From NCBI GenBank assembly GCA_035499215.1, contig DATJZH010000118.1, positions 1-12,327 on the forward strand: a stretch of 12,327 nt of DNA. The letters are read 5' to 3'. Shown piece after piece: positions 1 through 7,057 of this stretch. Position 1 is the first letter of the stretch. Every line of letters starts with the position of its first letter. The notes beneath the pieces are model-generated. The model was not told the DNA's origin, ran no database searches, and saw only the letters and a list, made by a program, of their open reading frames with translations. The translations under genes were made by a program, and so were the position numbers. The DNA comes from DATJZH01 sp035499215. Its GTDB lineage: Bacteria > Actinomycetota > Actinomycetes > Streptosporangiales > Streptosporangiaceae.

Positions 1-1
1 G

Positions 2-325
2 GTGGACGAGCGGCTGAAGGACAGGGACATGGGGATCGAGCTGCGGCCGGCGGCCAAGACGCTGCTGGCCGGGCGGGGCTACGACCCCGTGCTCGGAGCA
101 CGGCCGCTGCGGCGCACGATCCAGCGCGAGATCGAGGACCATCTGTCGGAGAAGATCCTGTTTGGCGAGCTCAAGGCGGGCCAGATCGTCATGGTCGATT
201 CGGAGGGCAGCGGTCCCGACCAGGCGTTCACCTTCAAGGGCGTGGCCAAGCCAGACGCGGTTCCCGACGCGCCGCCGACGGAAATCGAGACCAGGGCGGT
301 GACTGGCGGCGCCGACGGCGCATGA
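2..325 (+). CDS. clpC: ATP-dependent Clp protease ATP-binding subunit ClpC, C-terminal end (partial)
   Basis: This is the last 107 codons of a AAA+ unfoldase that feeds substrates into the ClpP protease in the cytoplasm; the gene enters from beyond the left edge, so the first visible GTG is not its start. Residues 26-62 read GYDPVLGARPLRR followed by a helix and EKILFGELKAGQ, the typical D2 small domain of ClpB/ClpC with the sensor-2 arginine in GARPLRR. The final 35 residues are an acidic, Pro/Ala-rich tail as in actinobacterial ClpC. Family assignment is firm. ClpC rather than ClpB or ClpE is inferred from the tail and from the nearby mutY/disA/radA genes, which lie in the same region as clpC1 in Mycobacterium tuberculosis. 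It ends head-on against mutY with no spacer. Confidence 0.9.
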   Translation: MDERLKDRDMGIELRPAAKTLLAGRGYDPVLGARPLRRTIQREIEDHLSEKILFGELKAGQIVMVDSEGSGPDQAFTFKGVAKPDAVPDAPPTEIETRAVTGGADGA

Positions 326-1207
326 TCAGCCAGCCGGGTCGCCAGGCAGGCTGACAGCGCCGTCCGGGCGCTCGGTCACCAGGCCGTCCGCGAGCAGGGC
401 AGCGAGCGCGCGCGCTCGCTGCCCTGTGTCGTCCCAGGCTGCGGTCAGCGCATCGGCGGGTAGCGGCCCTGCTGCCGCCCTGAGCGCTGCCAGAATCGCA
501 CCGCGGCACTGCCGGTCGCTGCCCTCGTAGCGGGGCGCGCGCCGCCGCGCCTGCCCCGGCGGGCTGCCGCTGGCACGCCATCGGCACTTGCCCGCCACCG
601 GGCAGGCCGCGCAGTCGGGGCGCCTCGCCGTGCAGACCAGCGCCCCGAGTTCCATGACCGCCACCGACCAGCGCGCTGCCCGGCGGCCGTCATCGGGCAG
701 CAGTGCCTCGGCCAGCCTGTGCTCGGCGGCCGAGGCGGCCGGGGCCGGCTCTGGCCGACCGCTGACCAGCCGCGCCAGTACCCGCCGGACGTTAGTGTCC
801 AGGACCGCTTGCCGCTGCCCGAAAGCGAAGCTGGCCACGGCGGCGGCCGTATAGCTGCCCACGCCCGGCAGCGCGCGCAGCGCGGCGGTCGATGCCGGGA
901 CCTCGCCGCCGTGCTGCTGTACCAGCAGCTCCGCCGTCGCATGCAGGCGGACTGCCCGCCGCGGGTAGCCAAGCCGGCCCCACTGCCGCAGCGCTTCGGC
1001 GGCCGGGACAGCCGCCAGGTCCGCCGGAGCGGGCCACCGGGACAGCCACCCGGCGTGTGCGGCCAGGACCCGCGCGACGGGCGTCTGCTGCAGCATGATC
1101 TCGCTCACCAGGACCGACCACGGCGACGCGCCGGGGCGGCGCCAGGGCAGATCCCTGGCGTTCGCGTCATACCAGCGCACAAGCGGCGCCTCGTAACCGG
1201 CTGTCAT
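326..1207 (-). CDS. mutY: A/G-specific adenine DNA glycosylase MutY
   Basis: Removes adenine mispaired with 8-oxoguanine, preventing G-to-T mutations. With the ATG at 1205-1207 the protein has 293 residues. The key residues fall almost exactly at the Escherichia coli numbers: catalytic Glu36 in SEIMLQQTPV, helix-hairpin-helix LPGVGSYTAAAV at 113-124, catalytic Asp137 in VLDTNVRRV, and the iron-sulfur ligands Cys192, 199, 202 and 208. Tyr119 in GSY rather than the lysine of endonuclease III supports MutY. The region after the cluster is only about 85 residues, so the MutT-like domain that reads 8-oxoG is shortened, as in other actinobacterial MutY. A longer reading from TTG 1273 was rejected: it adds 22 residues without family features and would cover most of the divergent promoter space. 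It is transcribed away from the membrane protein at 1302. Confidence 0.93.
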   Translation of the reverse strand: MTAGYEAPLVRWYDANARDLPWRRPGASPWSVLVSEIMLQQTPVARVLAAHAGWLSRWPAPADLAAVPAAEALRQWGRLGYPRRAVRLHATAELLVQQHGGEVPASTAALRALPGVGSYTAAAVASFAFGQRQAVLDTNVRRVLARLVSGRPEPAPAASAAEHRLAEALLPDDGRRAARWSVAVMELGALVCTARRPDCAACPVAGKCRWRASGSPPGQARRRAPRYEGSDRQCRGAILAALRAAAGPLPADALTAAWDDTGQRARALAALLADGLVTERPDGAVSLPGDPAG

Positions 1208-1289
1208 GACGAATCCGATCCTCGCATGCGGGTGCCGGCGCAGGCTCAACAGCGCGGCGAGCCGGCCCGGCAAGCCAGTCCGGCTCTTG

Positions 1290-1295
1290 CATACT
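1290..1295 (+). promoter_or_regulatory. Candidate -10 element for the membrane protein gene
   Basis: CATACT matches TATAAT at four of six positions and ends six bases before the ATG at 1302. That spacing would put the transcript start at or next to the start codon, giving a leaderless mRNA, and there is indeed no Shine-Dalgarno sequence in front of the ATG. No convincing -35 was found. The 94 bases between the divergent mutY and membrane protein starts must hold the promoters of both genes. Confidence 0.35.
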
Positions 1296-1301
1296 CATCA
1301 C

Positions 1302-2114
1302 ATGGGCGCGAAAACGGACCCGTACCCGGCGGCGGAACGTCAGGCTGCTACCTACTGGCGGCGGCGGTTCGTGGCGCTGGTCATCGGCCTGGCCATCCTC
1401 GCGGTCATTGCCTGGGCCTTCTCCGGAGCACTGGGCGGCGCGAGCGCGGGCGGCGCCACCGCGGGCTCGGCTGGCCTCGGCGGTCATTCCGGCAACCGGC
1501 CTGCCCCCCGCCCGGCCGGCAGGCCGGCGGCCACGGGCAGCGGATCGCCCAGTGCCGCTGCCCCGACCTCGGCCGCGCGGTCCCCGTCGGCGCGGGCCAG
1601 CGCAGGCCGACAGGCCAAGGTCTCGCCCGGGTCGGCCGCGGCAGCCACCGGGTCATCCGGCGGCCGGCGCTTCTGCCCCGGCAAGGACGTCGTGCTCAGC
1701 CTGTTCGCCAGCCAGGGCAGCACCGGCCGGGGCAGCGCGAGCCGGGGCAGCGCGAGCCGGGGCAGCGCGAGCCAGGGCAGCGCGGGCTCGCGCGCGCTGG
1801 CGCAGTTCGACGTGGACGTAGTGTCCACGTCACCGCAGACGTGCAAGCTCAATGTCGGCGCCAAGTACCTCACGCTGGTCATCAGCTCGGGCAAGGCCAG
1901 GATCTGGAGTTCCGCTGACTGCGTCCGGGGCCAGGGCTCGCTGGTCACCGACCTGCGGCGGGGCGTGCCGACGGTACTGCCGATCTCCTGGGATCGGAAG
2001 CTGTCGGCGCCGGGATGCGCCGGGCGGGCATCGCAGGCGCCCGCCGGGACCTACTCGGCGACGGCGGCCGATGGCGCGCTGGTCAGCAACAGCCAGACGT
2101 TCCTGGTGCGCTGA
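1302..2114 (+). CDS. Membrane-anchored protein with extracytoplasmic beta-sandwich-like domain (positional counterpart of Rv3587c)
   Basis: Function unknown. The 270-residue protein has a short N-terminus with an RRR stretch, one membrane segment at about 23-44, a Gly/Ala/Pro/Ser linker to about 120, and a C-terminal domain from Cys125 to the end. That domain has four cysteines (125, 181, 207, 239), which could form two disulfides, the segment WSSADC, and a closing GTYSATA...TFLVR strand typical of Ig-like secreted actinobacterial domains. The positive N-side predicts that the domain lies outside the cell. It converges on disA, and with mutY and radA beyond it gives the same order and relative orientation as Rv3585-Rv3589 of Mycobacterium tuberculosis, where Rv3587c occupies this place. 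ATG 1302 was chosen over ATG 1206 because the extra 32 residues have no family character and 1206 overlaps the mutY start. A 15-bp repeat expands one loop of the domain, and the stop codon lies in a tandem duplication. Confidence 0.8.
   Translation: MGAKTDPYPAAERQAATYWRRRFVALVIGLAILAVIAWAFSGALGGASAGGATAGSAGLGGHSGNRPAPRPAGRPAATGSGSPSAAAPTSAARSPSARASAGRQAKVSPGSAAAATGSSGGRRFCPGKDVVLSLFASQGSTGRGSASRGSASRGSASQGSAGSRALAQFDVDVVSTSPQTCKLNVGAKYLTLVISSGKARIWSSADCVRGQGSLVTDLRRGVPTVLPISWDRKLSAPGCAGRASQAPAGTYSATAADGALVSNSQTFLVR
1711..1785 (+). repeat. 15-bp coding minisatellite, five units
   Basis: Five head-to-tail 15-bp units begin at 1711, 1726, 1741, 1756 and 1771. The three central copies, gccggggcagcgcga, are identical; the first and last differ at a few positions. 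The unit is five codons and encodes repeated R/Q-G-S-A-S, covering about residues 137-162 of the membrane-anchored protein. Because the unit is a multiple of three, copy-number change keeps the frame. Confidence 0.95.
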
Positions 2115-2137
2115 GCAGACGTTCCTGGTGCGCTGAG
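2094..2137 (+). repeat. Perfect 22-bp tandem duplication across a stop codon
   Basis: Bases 2094-2115 and 2116-2137 are identical. Each copy starts cagacgttcc and ends gcgctgag, so each carries the codons for the last residues TFLVR plus the TGA stop of the membrane protein gene. Only the first copy is in frame. The second copy makes up nearly all of the gap between this stop (2112-2114) and the disA stop (2139-2141). Confidence 0.97.
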
Positions 2138-2138
2138 C

Positions 2139-3236
2139 CTAGGCGTAGCGATCAAGCAGCGAGGACTCGGCCAGCCGGGACAGCCCCTCGCGGACGCTGC
2201 GGGCTAGCGAGCTGCCGACGCCCGGCACCTGCTGCAGGTCCTCTACGGTGGCGGCCAGCAGCTTCTGCAGGCCGCCGAAGTGGCCGATGAGGGTCTCGGC
2301 TGCGGGCGCCGGCAGCCGCGGTACGTTCGCCAGCAGCCGGTACCCGCGCGGGCTGACCGGGTCGTCCAGGCAATCCGGGCCGCCAAGGCGCAGGACGCCG
2401 GAGACGGTGCCGGCGTCGAGCAGCTGCTCCTGCGACAGCGCCGCCAGCCCCGCCAGAACCGCGGCTGCGGCGTCGGCGCGGCCTTCGCGGCCCTTGTGGC
2501 CTGCGGGGACGTAGTCCTGCACCAGCAGCTTGCGCTCCGGTCCGGTGCCGGCCGCCAGTTCTTCCAGATGCAAGGCCAGCAGCCTGCTGTCGGTACCCAG
2601 CTCGATCATGTACTCCTCGATCTCGCCGGCGATCCGCCGGACCATCTCCAGCTGCTGCGCCACGGCCGTGACGTCCCGGATAGTGGCCAGATCCTCGATC
2701 TCGCGCGCTGACAGGGTGCCCGAGGCCGCGTTCAGCCGGCGCTCGAGCCGCTCAAGCGTGGCCAGTGCCTGGTGAGCACGGGGCAGGATGGCCGCGGACT
2801 CCTCCAGCACGTACCGCGTCCCGTCGGTGTAGAGCGCGATGATCCGCATCGACTTGCTCACCGAGATCACCGGATAGCCGGTCTGCCGCGACACCCGGTC
2901 GGCCGTCCGGTGCCGGGTGCCTGATTCGTCCGTCGGCAGCGCCGGATCGGGCACAAGCTGGACGGCCGCGCGGACGATGGTCTGGCCGACCGCGTCCAGG
3001 ATGATCGCCCCGTCCATTTTCGCTAGCTCGCGCAGCCGCGTCGCGGAGAAATCGACGCTGAGCTCGAATCCGCCCGAGCACAGGTCAGCTACCGCCTGGT
3101 CATAACCGAGGACGATCAGTGCGCCCGTGCTCCCGCGCAGAATCCGCTCCAGGCCGTCGCGCAGGGCCGTACCGGGCGCGAGCGCTGCGAGCGCCGCCCG
3201 GCGGCGCTCAGCTCGCCCCTCGCTGACTGCAGGCAC
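2139..3236 (-). CDS. disA: DNA integrity scanning protein, diadenylate cyclase DisA
   Basis: Makes cyclic di-AMP from two ATP and slows when it meets branched DNA such as Holliday junctions. The 365 residues fit the family. The N-terminal DAC domain holds Asp75-Gly76-Ala77 (KMDGAIILD) and Thr107-Arg108-His109-Arg110 (ESGTRHRTA), both at the numbers known for Thermotoga maritima DisA, so the GTG start at 3234-3236 is well placed. A central helical linker follows, and the C-terminal helix-hairpin-helix DNA-binding domain includes VPGVGSSLARSVREGLSRLAES. Nothing needed for catalysis is missing. It lies 125 bases downstream of radA on the same strand. That spacer has no clear terminator, so read-through from radA is likely, with room for a disA promoter. 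The product is an octamer in the family. Confidence 0.97.
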   Translation of the reverse strand: MPAVSEGRAERRRAALAALAPGTALRDGLERILRGSTGALIVLGYDQAVADLCSGGFELSVDFSATRLRELAKMDGAIILDAVGQTIVRAAVQLVPDPALPTDESGTRHRTADRVSRQTGYPVISVSKSMRIIALYTDGTRYVLEESAAILPRAHQALATLERLERRLNAASGTLSAREIEDLATIRDVTAVAQQLEMVRRIAGEIEEYMIELGTDSRLLALHLEELAAGTGPERKLLVQDYVPAGHKGREGRADAAAAVLAGLAALSQEQLLDAGTVSGVLRLGGPDCLDDPVSPRGYRLLANVPRLPAPAAETLIGHFGGLQKLLAATVEDLQQVPGVGSSLARSVREGLSRLAESSLLDRYA

Positions 3237-3361
3237 GCCACCCCCGGTTGCTCGTTACCGTCACTCTCTCGGCGGCCGGCTGGCGTGCCCGCCCGCGGCC
3301 GACCGTGCGACGCCGCGCCGGGTCATGGCGGCCCACGCCCGCCCGGGACGGCCCGCAGGCT

Positions 3362-4774
3362 CTACCCGCCCAGGGCGGCGGCGATCGCGGCCCTGATGTC
3401 AGCTGCCTCGCTAACCTCTGGCACCGATCCTAGGCCGGGCGGGCGGCGCTCGCATCCGCCCGGCGGCAGGCAGCCGGATCCGGCGGGAACGATCGCGCGC
3501 CGGAATCCCAGCCGCTGCGCCTCGGCCAGCCTGCGCTGGACACCGGCGACCCGCCGGATCTCCCCCGCCAGGCCGACCTCGCCGATGGCGACCAGGTCCG
3601 CTGGCACGCTCAGCTCGCAGACAGCGCTGGCCAGGGAAAGCGCCACCGCCAGGTCAACCGACGGCTCGGTCAGGCGGACGCCGCCAACCGTGGCCGCGTA
3701 GACATCCTGCCGGCCGATCGTGATCCCGGCGCGTCGCTGCAGCACGGCGAGCACCATGCCGAGCCGGGAGGAATCCAGGCCCGATGTCACCCGGCGGGCC
3801 AGCTCGGCATGAGACGCGCACACGAGCGTCTGCACCTCGGCCAGCAGCGGCCGGCGGCCCTCCAGCGTGACAGTCACGCACGTGCCGGGAACCGCGTCAT
3901 GCCGTCGCGACAGGAACAGGCCGCTCGGATCAGGCAGGCCGATCAGCCCGGACTCGCCGAACTCGAAGCAGCCGATCTCATCGGTCGGGCCGAACCGGTT
4001 CTTCAGTGCGCGGACCATCCGCAGCTGGCCGTGGGGGTCCCCGTCGAAGTGCAGGACGACGTCGACCAGATGCTCGAGCGAGCGCGGGCCGGCGATCGAC
4101 CCGTCCTTGGTCACGTGGCCGACGACAACAGTCGTCAGCATCCGCTGCTTGGCCAGGGTCATCAGGGCAGCGGTCATCTCGCGGACCTGCGTGACGCCGC
4201 CGGGTGCCCCGTCGACCCCGGCCACTGTGATGGTCTGCACCGAGTCGACGATGAGCAGGGCCGGGTCTACCGCCTCGACGTGTGCCAGCAGGGCCGCGAA
4301 GTCAGTCTCGGCGGCGAGGAAAAGCCTGTCGCTCAGCGCGCCGATCCGGTCGCCGCGCAGCCTGACCTGGGCTGCGGACTCCTCGCCCGTGACGTAGAGC
4401 ACGGGGCCTGAGTCAGCAGCCAGCGCGCCGGCCTCCAGCAGCAGCGTCGACTTGCCGACGCCGGGCTCGCCGGCCAGCAGGACGACCGCGCCGGGAACCA
4501 GTCCGCCGCCGAGCACCCGGTCCAGTTCGTCCAGGCCAGTTGGCCGGGCGGCAGCCGCGGCGGCGTCCACCCGGCTGATGGGGACCGCGGCGCCGCCGGG
4601 CACCGCCAGCCCTGCCCGCGGCGGCGACCGCATCCCGGCGCGGGACAGCAGCGGGGCGGCGGCCTCGGCAACGGTTCCCCAGCCCTGGCACTCGCCGCAC
4701 CGGCCGGCCCATTTCATCGTGCGCCAGCCGCACTCCGAGCACTCGTAGAGGGCTCCCGTGATCAACTTGGGCAT
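3362..4774 (-). CDS. radA: DNA repair protein RadA
   Basis: RecA-like ATPase that drives branch migration during recombinational repair. From ATG 4774 the protein has 470 residues: a zinc finger with Cys12, 15, 26 and 29 (CSEC...CGEC), Walker A GEPGVGKST at 102-110, Walker B region LLIVDSVQT near 173-181, the RadA-specific KNRFG at 258-262, and a C-terminal Lon-like domain ending near IVPAGSG. A GTG at 4783 would add three residues; neither start has a strong Shine-Dalgarno, and ATG is preferred because it starts just before the conserved zinc finger. In Mycobacterium smegmatis RadA binds DisA and lowers cyclic di-AMP synthesis, so the radA-disA order probably reflects a working pair. It diverges from the isomerase-like gene across 110 bases. 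Confidence 0.96.
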   Translation of the reverse strand: MPKLITGALYECSECGWRTMKWAGRCGECQGWGTVAEAAAPLLSRAGMRSPPRAGLAVPGGAAVPISRVDAAAAAARPTGLDELDRVLGGGLVPGAVVLLAGEPGVGKSTLLLEAGALAADSGPVLYVTGEESAAQVRLRGDRIGALSDRLFLAAETDFAALLAHVEAVDPALLIVDSVQTITVAGVDGAPGGVTQVREMTAALMTLAKQRMLTTVVVGHVTKDGSIAGPRSLEHLVDVVLHFDGDPHGQLRMVRALKNRFGPTDEIGCFEFGESGLIGLPDPSGLFLSRRHDAVPGTCVTVTLEGRRPLLAEVQTLVCASHAELARRVTSGLDSSRLGMVLAVLQRRAGITIGRQDVYAATVGGVRLTEPSVDLAVALSLASAVCELSVPADLVAIGEVGLAGEIRRVAGVQRRLAEAQRLGFRRAIVPAGSGCLPPGGCERRPPGLGSVPEVSEAADIRAAIAAALGG

Positions 4775-4843
4775 GCCCGGCACGGTAGCGGCAGCCGCCG
4801 ACAGTCCGGCCCCGGCTGCGCCGGTGCACTCGGCCGGCCGGCA

Positions 4844-4849
4844 TAAGCT
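4844..4849 (+). promoter_or_regulatory. Candidate -10 element for the isomerase-like gene
   Basis: TAAGCT fits the TAnnnT form common in actinomycetes and lies 35 bases before the TTG start, allowing a leader of roughly 28 bases that contains the ribosome binding site. No good -35 hexamer stands at 16-18 bases upstream, so this is a weak call. It sits in the divergent region shared with radA. Confidence 0.3.
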
Positions 4850-4875
4850 GGCATGCGGTCCTGACGGATGAGAAT

Positions 4876-4879
4876 GGAG
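4876..4879 (+). promoter_or_regulatory. Ribosome binding site that fixes the TTG start
   Basis: GGAG lies five bases before the TTG at 4885. No ATG or GTG upstream in frame has a comparable site, and translation from the TTG reaches the conserved barrel sequence after about eight residues. Confidence 0.7.
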
Positions 4880-4884
4880 CTGCC

Positions 4885-5742
4885 TTGACCTATGCCGCGC
4901 CGGTTGCCGGCGTGCAGGTGGCGCTCTCGACCGCAGCGGTTTTCCCGGAGCGGACGCCGGATGCTTTCGAGGCTGCCTCCCGCCTGGGGTACGACGGAGT
5001 CGAGATCATGGTGACGGCCGACCCGGTGAGCCAGGATGTCGACGTGCTGCGCAGGCTCAGCGACTACTACGGTGTCCGGGTCCTGGCCGTGCATGCGCCC
5101 TGCCTGCTGGTCACCCAGCGGGTCTGGGGACGCGAGCCGTGGGGGAAGCTGAACCGGGCCAGGAAGGTCGCTGAGCAGCTGGGCGCGCGGGTGGTCGTCG
5201 TCCACCCGCCATTCCGCTGGCAGCGAGATTACGCCAGGGAGTTCGGGGCCGGACTGACCCGGCTGGCCGCCGAGAGCGGCATCGCCTTCGCCGCCGAGAA
5301 TCTCTATCCGCTGCGGCCGCGCGGCGCCGAGGTGGCCGCCTACGCACCGCACTGGAATCCGGTGGAGATCGACTGCCCGCACGCGACTCTCGACCTTTCG
5401 CACACGGCAGTGTCCGGGTCAGACGCGCTCGAGATGGCCGACGCCCTCGGGGAGCGGCTTGTGCATGTGCACATGGCCGACGGCACCAGGCCCGGGCTGC
5501 CGGACGAGCACCTGGTTCCCGGCCGCGGCACGCAGCCGTGCGCGGAGATGCTCAGGCGGCTTGCCGCCGGCGGGTACCGGGGAGTGGTCGTGCTCGAGGT
5601 GACCACCCGGCGCGCGGCCACGGACGCCGAGCGGCAGGCTGACCTGGCCGAGTCGCTGGAATTCACCCGGCGGCACCTGGCGGCCGGGGCTGCCCGCACG
5701 GGCAGCGGAGCAGGCCAGGCTACAGTTCCAGGATCAGCGTGA
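4885..5742 (+). CDS. Sugar phosphate isomerase/epimerase-like TIM-barrel protein (AP endonuclease 2 superfamily)
   Basis: A 285-residue, probably metal-dependent cytoplasmic enzyme of the xylose isomerase-like barrel family; its substrate is unknown. It starts at TTG. The strand-end motifs come in the expected order: LGYDGVEIMV (35-43), VHAPC with His70, VVVHPPFRWQRDY with His107, FAAENLYP with Glu138, DLSHT with Asp170 and His173, VHVHMADG with His194/His196 and Asp199, DEHLVPGRGTQP with His209, and VVLEVTTRR with Glu238. These residues would make the metal site. Close relatives next to radA are common in actinomycetes, so the placement is conserved rather than accidental. The last 23 bases overlap the 3' end of dtd on the other strand. 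A role in nucleic-acid repair, as in endonuclease IV, is possible from superfamily and position, but the sequence looks more like the sugar isomerase branch. Confidence 0.88.
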   Translation: MTYAAPVAGVQVALSTAAVFPERTPDAFEAASRLGYDGVEIMVTADPVSQDVDVLRRLSDYYGVRVLAVHAPCLLVTQRVWGREPWGKLNRARKVAEQLGARVVVVHPPFRWQRDYAREFGAGLTRLAAESGIAFAAENLYPLRPRGAEVAAYAPHWNPVEIDCPHATLDLSHTAVSGSDALEMADALGERLVHVHMADGTRPGLPDEHLVPGRGTQPCAEMLRRLAAGGYRGVVVLEVTTRRAATDAERQADLAESLEFTRRHLAAGAARTGSGAGQATVPGSA

Positions 5743-6145
5743 CGGGACCGTCGTTCACCAGATGGACTTGCATGTCCGCGCCGAAGACACCTGTCTGCAC
5801 GCTCGCGCCGAGCTCGCGCAGCGCATCGGCGAGGGCGCGGATGAGCGGCTCGGCAACTGCCCGGGGGGCAGCTGCCTGCCATGTCGGCCGCCGTCCCTTC
5901 GCGGTGTCGCCGTACAGCGTGAACTGGCTCACTACCAGCAGCGGCGCGCCAGCGTCCGCGCACGACTTCTCCCCCGCCAGGATCCGGAGGTAAAAGATCT
6001 TCCTGGCCAGGGCGGCGGCGGTCGCCGGGGTGTCGGTATGCGTGACGCCCGCCAGGACCAGCAGGCCAGGCCCGGTCAGCGCGCCCACCGGCTGGCCGGA
6101 TACCGTTACCCACGCCGCACTGGCACGCTGAATCACAGCTCGCAC
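5720..6145 (-). CDS. dtd: D-aminoacyl-tRNA deacylase
   Basis: Hydrolyses D-amino acids, and glycine from mischarged tRNA(Ala), off tRNA. The 141-residue protein is the normal DTD length. It shows MRAVIQRA at the N-terminus, VSQFTLYGDT at 72-81 (the S-Q-F-T motif of the active site) and NDGPVTLILE at 131-140, whose Gly-cisPro is the cross-subunit chirality filter of the homodimer. Start is GTG at 6143-6145, chosen because it begins exactly at the family N-terminus; no clear Shine-Dalgarno precedes it. The 3' end overlaps the isomerase-like gene by 23 bases, and the 5' end is only 17 bases from the divergent start at 6163, so its promoter must lie inside the neighbouring coding sequence. Confidence 0.95.
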   Translation of the reverse strand: MRAVIQRASAAWVTVSGQPVGALTGPGLLVLAGVTHTDTPATAAALARKIFYLRILAGEKSCADAGAPLLVVSQFTLYGDTAKGRRPTWQAAAPRAVAEPLIRALADALRELGASVQTGVFGADMQVHLVNDGPVTLILEL

Positions 6146-6162
6146 GAGAAGGCATTCTTCCG

Positions 6163-7020
6163 GTGATGACAGACAGCACTATCCGCCGGCCCGCCGAAGC
6201 GACCCTTGTCACCGTGGCCCCGACCGGGGCGGAGTCGCGGAAAGCGGTGGTGCCTGCGCTGCCGGTCACCCTCGATGAGCTGGTCGCCGCGGCCAGCGAC
6301 TGCCGCGCCGCGGGCGCGGCAGTCATTCACGTGCACGTCAGGGACGAGGAGGCGCGTCCTACCCTCGACGTCGGTCGGCTAGCCGACACGGTGCACGCGC
6401 TGCGGGCGGCAACCGACCTGATCGTCCAGCTGTCCACCGGCGGTGCGGTGACCGACAGCTTCGAGCGCCGCCTGGCGGTGCTCGAAGCCGGGCCGGACGC
6501 ATGCTCGCTGACCTGCGGCACGGTCAATTTCGGCGACGAGGTGTTTGCGAACCCGTGGCCGTTCATCAGCGAGCTGTATGCCAGGACGCAGGAGCTGGGC
6601 GTGGTGCCCGAGTTCGAGCTGTTCGACCTCGGGCACGTGGCCACCTTGCACCGGCTGCTCGCCGACCTCGGCGCTCCGCACGGCGGCCACGTCCATTGCG
6701 ACCTTGTCATGGGAGTGCCGGGCGGCATGCCCGGCGACGCGGCCACGCTCACGGCGGCGGTGGCCTCGCTGCCCGCCGGCGCGACCTGGTCAGCGACGGG
6801 CGTGGGCCGTGCCTCGCTGCCCGTGATGTTCGCCGCGCTGGCAACGGGCGGTCATCTGCGGGTCGGCATGGAGGACACGGTCTTCTTCGCGCACGGCCGC
6901 CCGGTGTCCGGCAACGCCCAGCTAGTTCAGCGCGCCGCCACGCTCGCCGGGCTGGCACAGCGGCCCGTCATGACGCCGCGAGAAGCCCGCGCGATGCTGG
7001 GGGTTCCCGATCGGCACTGA
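6163..7020 (+). CDS. Beta-keto acid cleavage enzyme (BKACE, formerly DUF849; 3-keto-5-aminohexanoate cleavage enzyme family)
   Basis: The family is zinc-dependent and condenses a beta-keto acid with acetyl-CoA, giving acetoacetate and a CoA thioester; the founding member acts in lysine fermentation. The 285 residues hold the residues known for Kce at a steady offset: Glu24 (TGAE), zinc ligands His56 and His58 (HVHVRD), Ser91 and Gly94 (STGG), Thr117, Glu152 (PEFELFD), and Arg233, Glu237 and Asp238 (RVGMEDT). It should therefore be active. Substrate cannot be told from sequence. Start is GTG 6163 or the adjoining ATG 6166; a GAGAAGG at 6146-6152 could serve either. The asparaginase follows after 37 bases on the same strand, suggesting co-transcription. 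Lysine fermentation itself is unlikely, since no other kam/kdd-type genes are present. Confidence 0.9.
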   Translation: MMTDSTIRRPAEATLVTVAPTGAESRKAVVPALPVTLDELVAAASDCRAAGAAVIHVHVRDEEARPTLDVGRLADTVHALRAATDLIVQLSTGGAVTDSFERRLAVLEAGPDACSLTCGTVNFGDEVFANPWPFISELYARTQELGVVPEFELFDLGHVATLHRLLADLGAPHGGHVHCDLVMGVPGGMPGDAATLTAAVASLPAGATWSATGVGRASLPVMFAALATGGHLRVGMEDTVFFAHGRPVSGNAQLVQRAATLAGLAQRPVMTPREARAMLGVPDRH

Positions 7021-7057
7021 GCAGCGCTGCACGGAGAACAGCGGCATAAGCAATCCC

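Noticed and set aside
1208..1273. N-terminal extension of MutY from TTG 1273
   Set aside because: The 22 extra residues do not resemble the family, and ATG 1207 puts all catalytic residues within one position of the E. coli numbering.
719..1918. A 399-codon plus-strand frame covering mutY and the membrane protein start
   Set aside because: Overlaps mutY antisense and the real membrane protein in another frame, and carries no recognisable domain.
1852..2136. A small frame ending in the same QTFLVR residues as the membrane protein
   Set aside because: The match is produced by the 22-bp duplication; the rest is an off-frame reading of the real gene.
2137..2144. GCCTAGGC, the same eight bases as the centre of the XRE palindrome, at the disA stop codon
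   Set aside because: Lies at the 3' end of two convergent genes, where an operator makes little sense, and lacks the outer TT/AA bases. Probably chance.
3237..3361. Possible terminator or small gene between radA and disA
   Set aside because: Only short GC-rich inverted repeats without a T-run, and no frame with a convincing start and family likeness. Left as spacer or promoter region.
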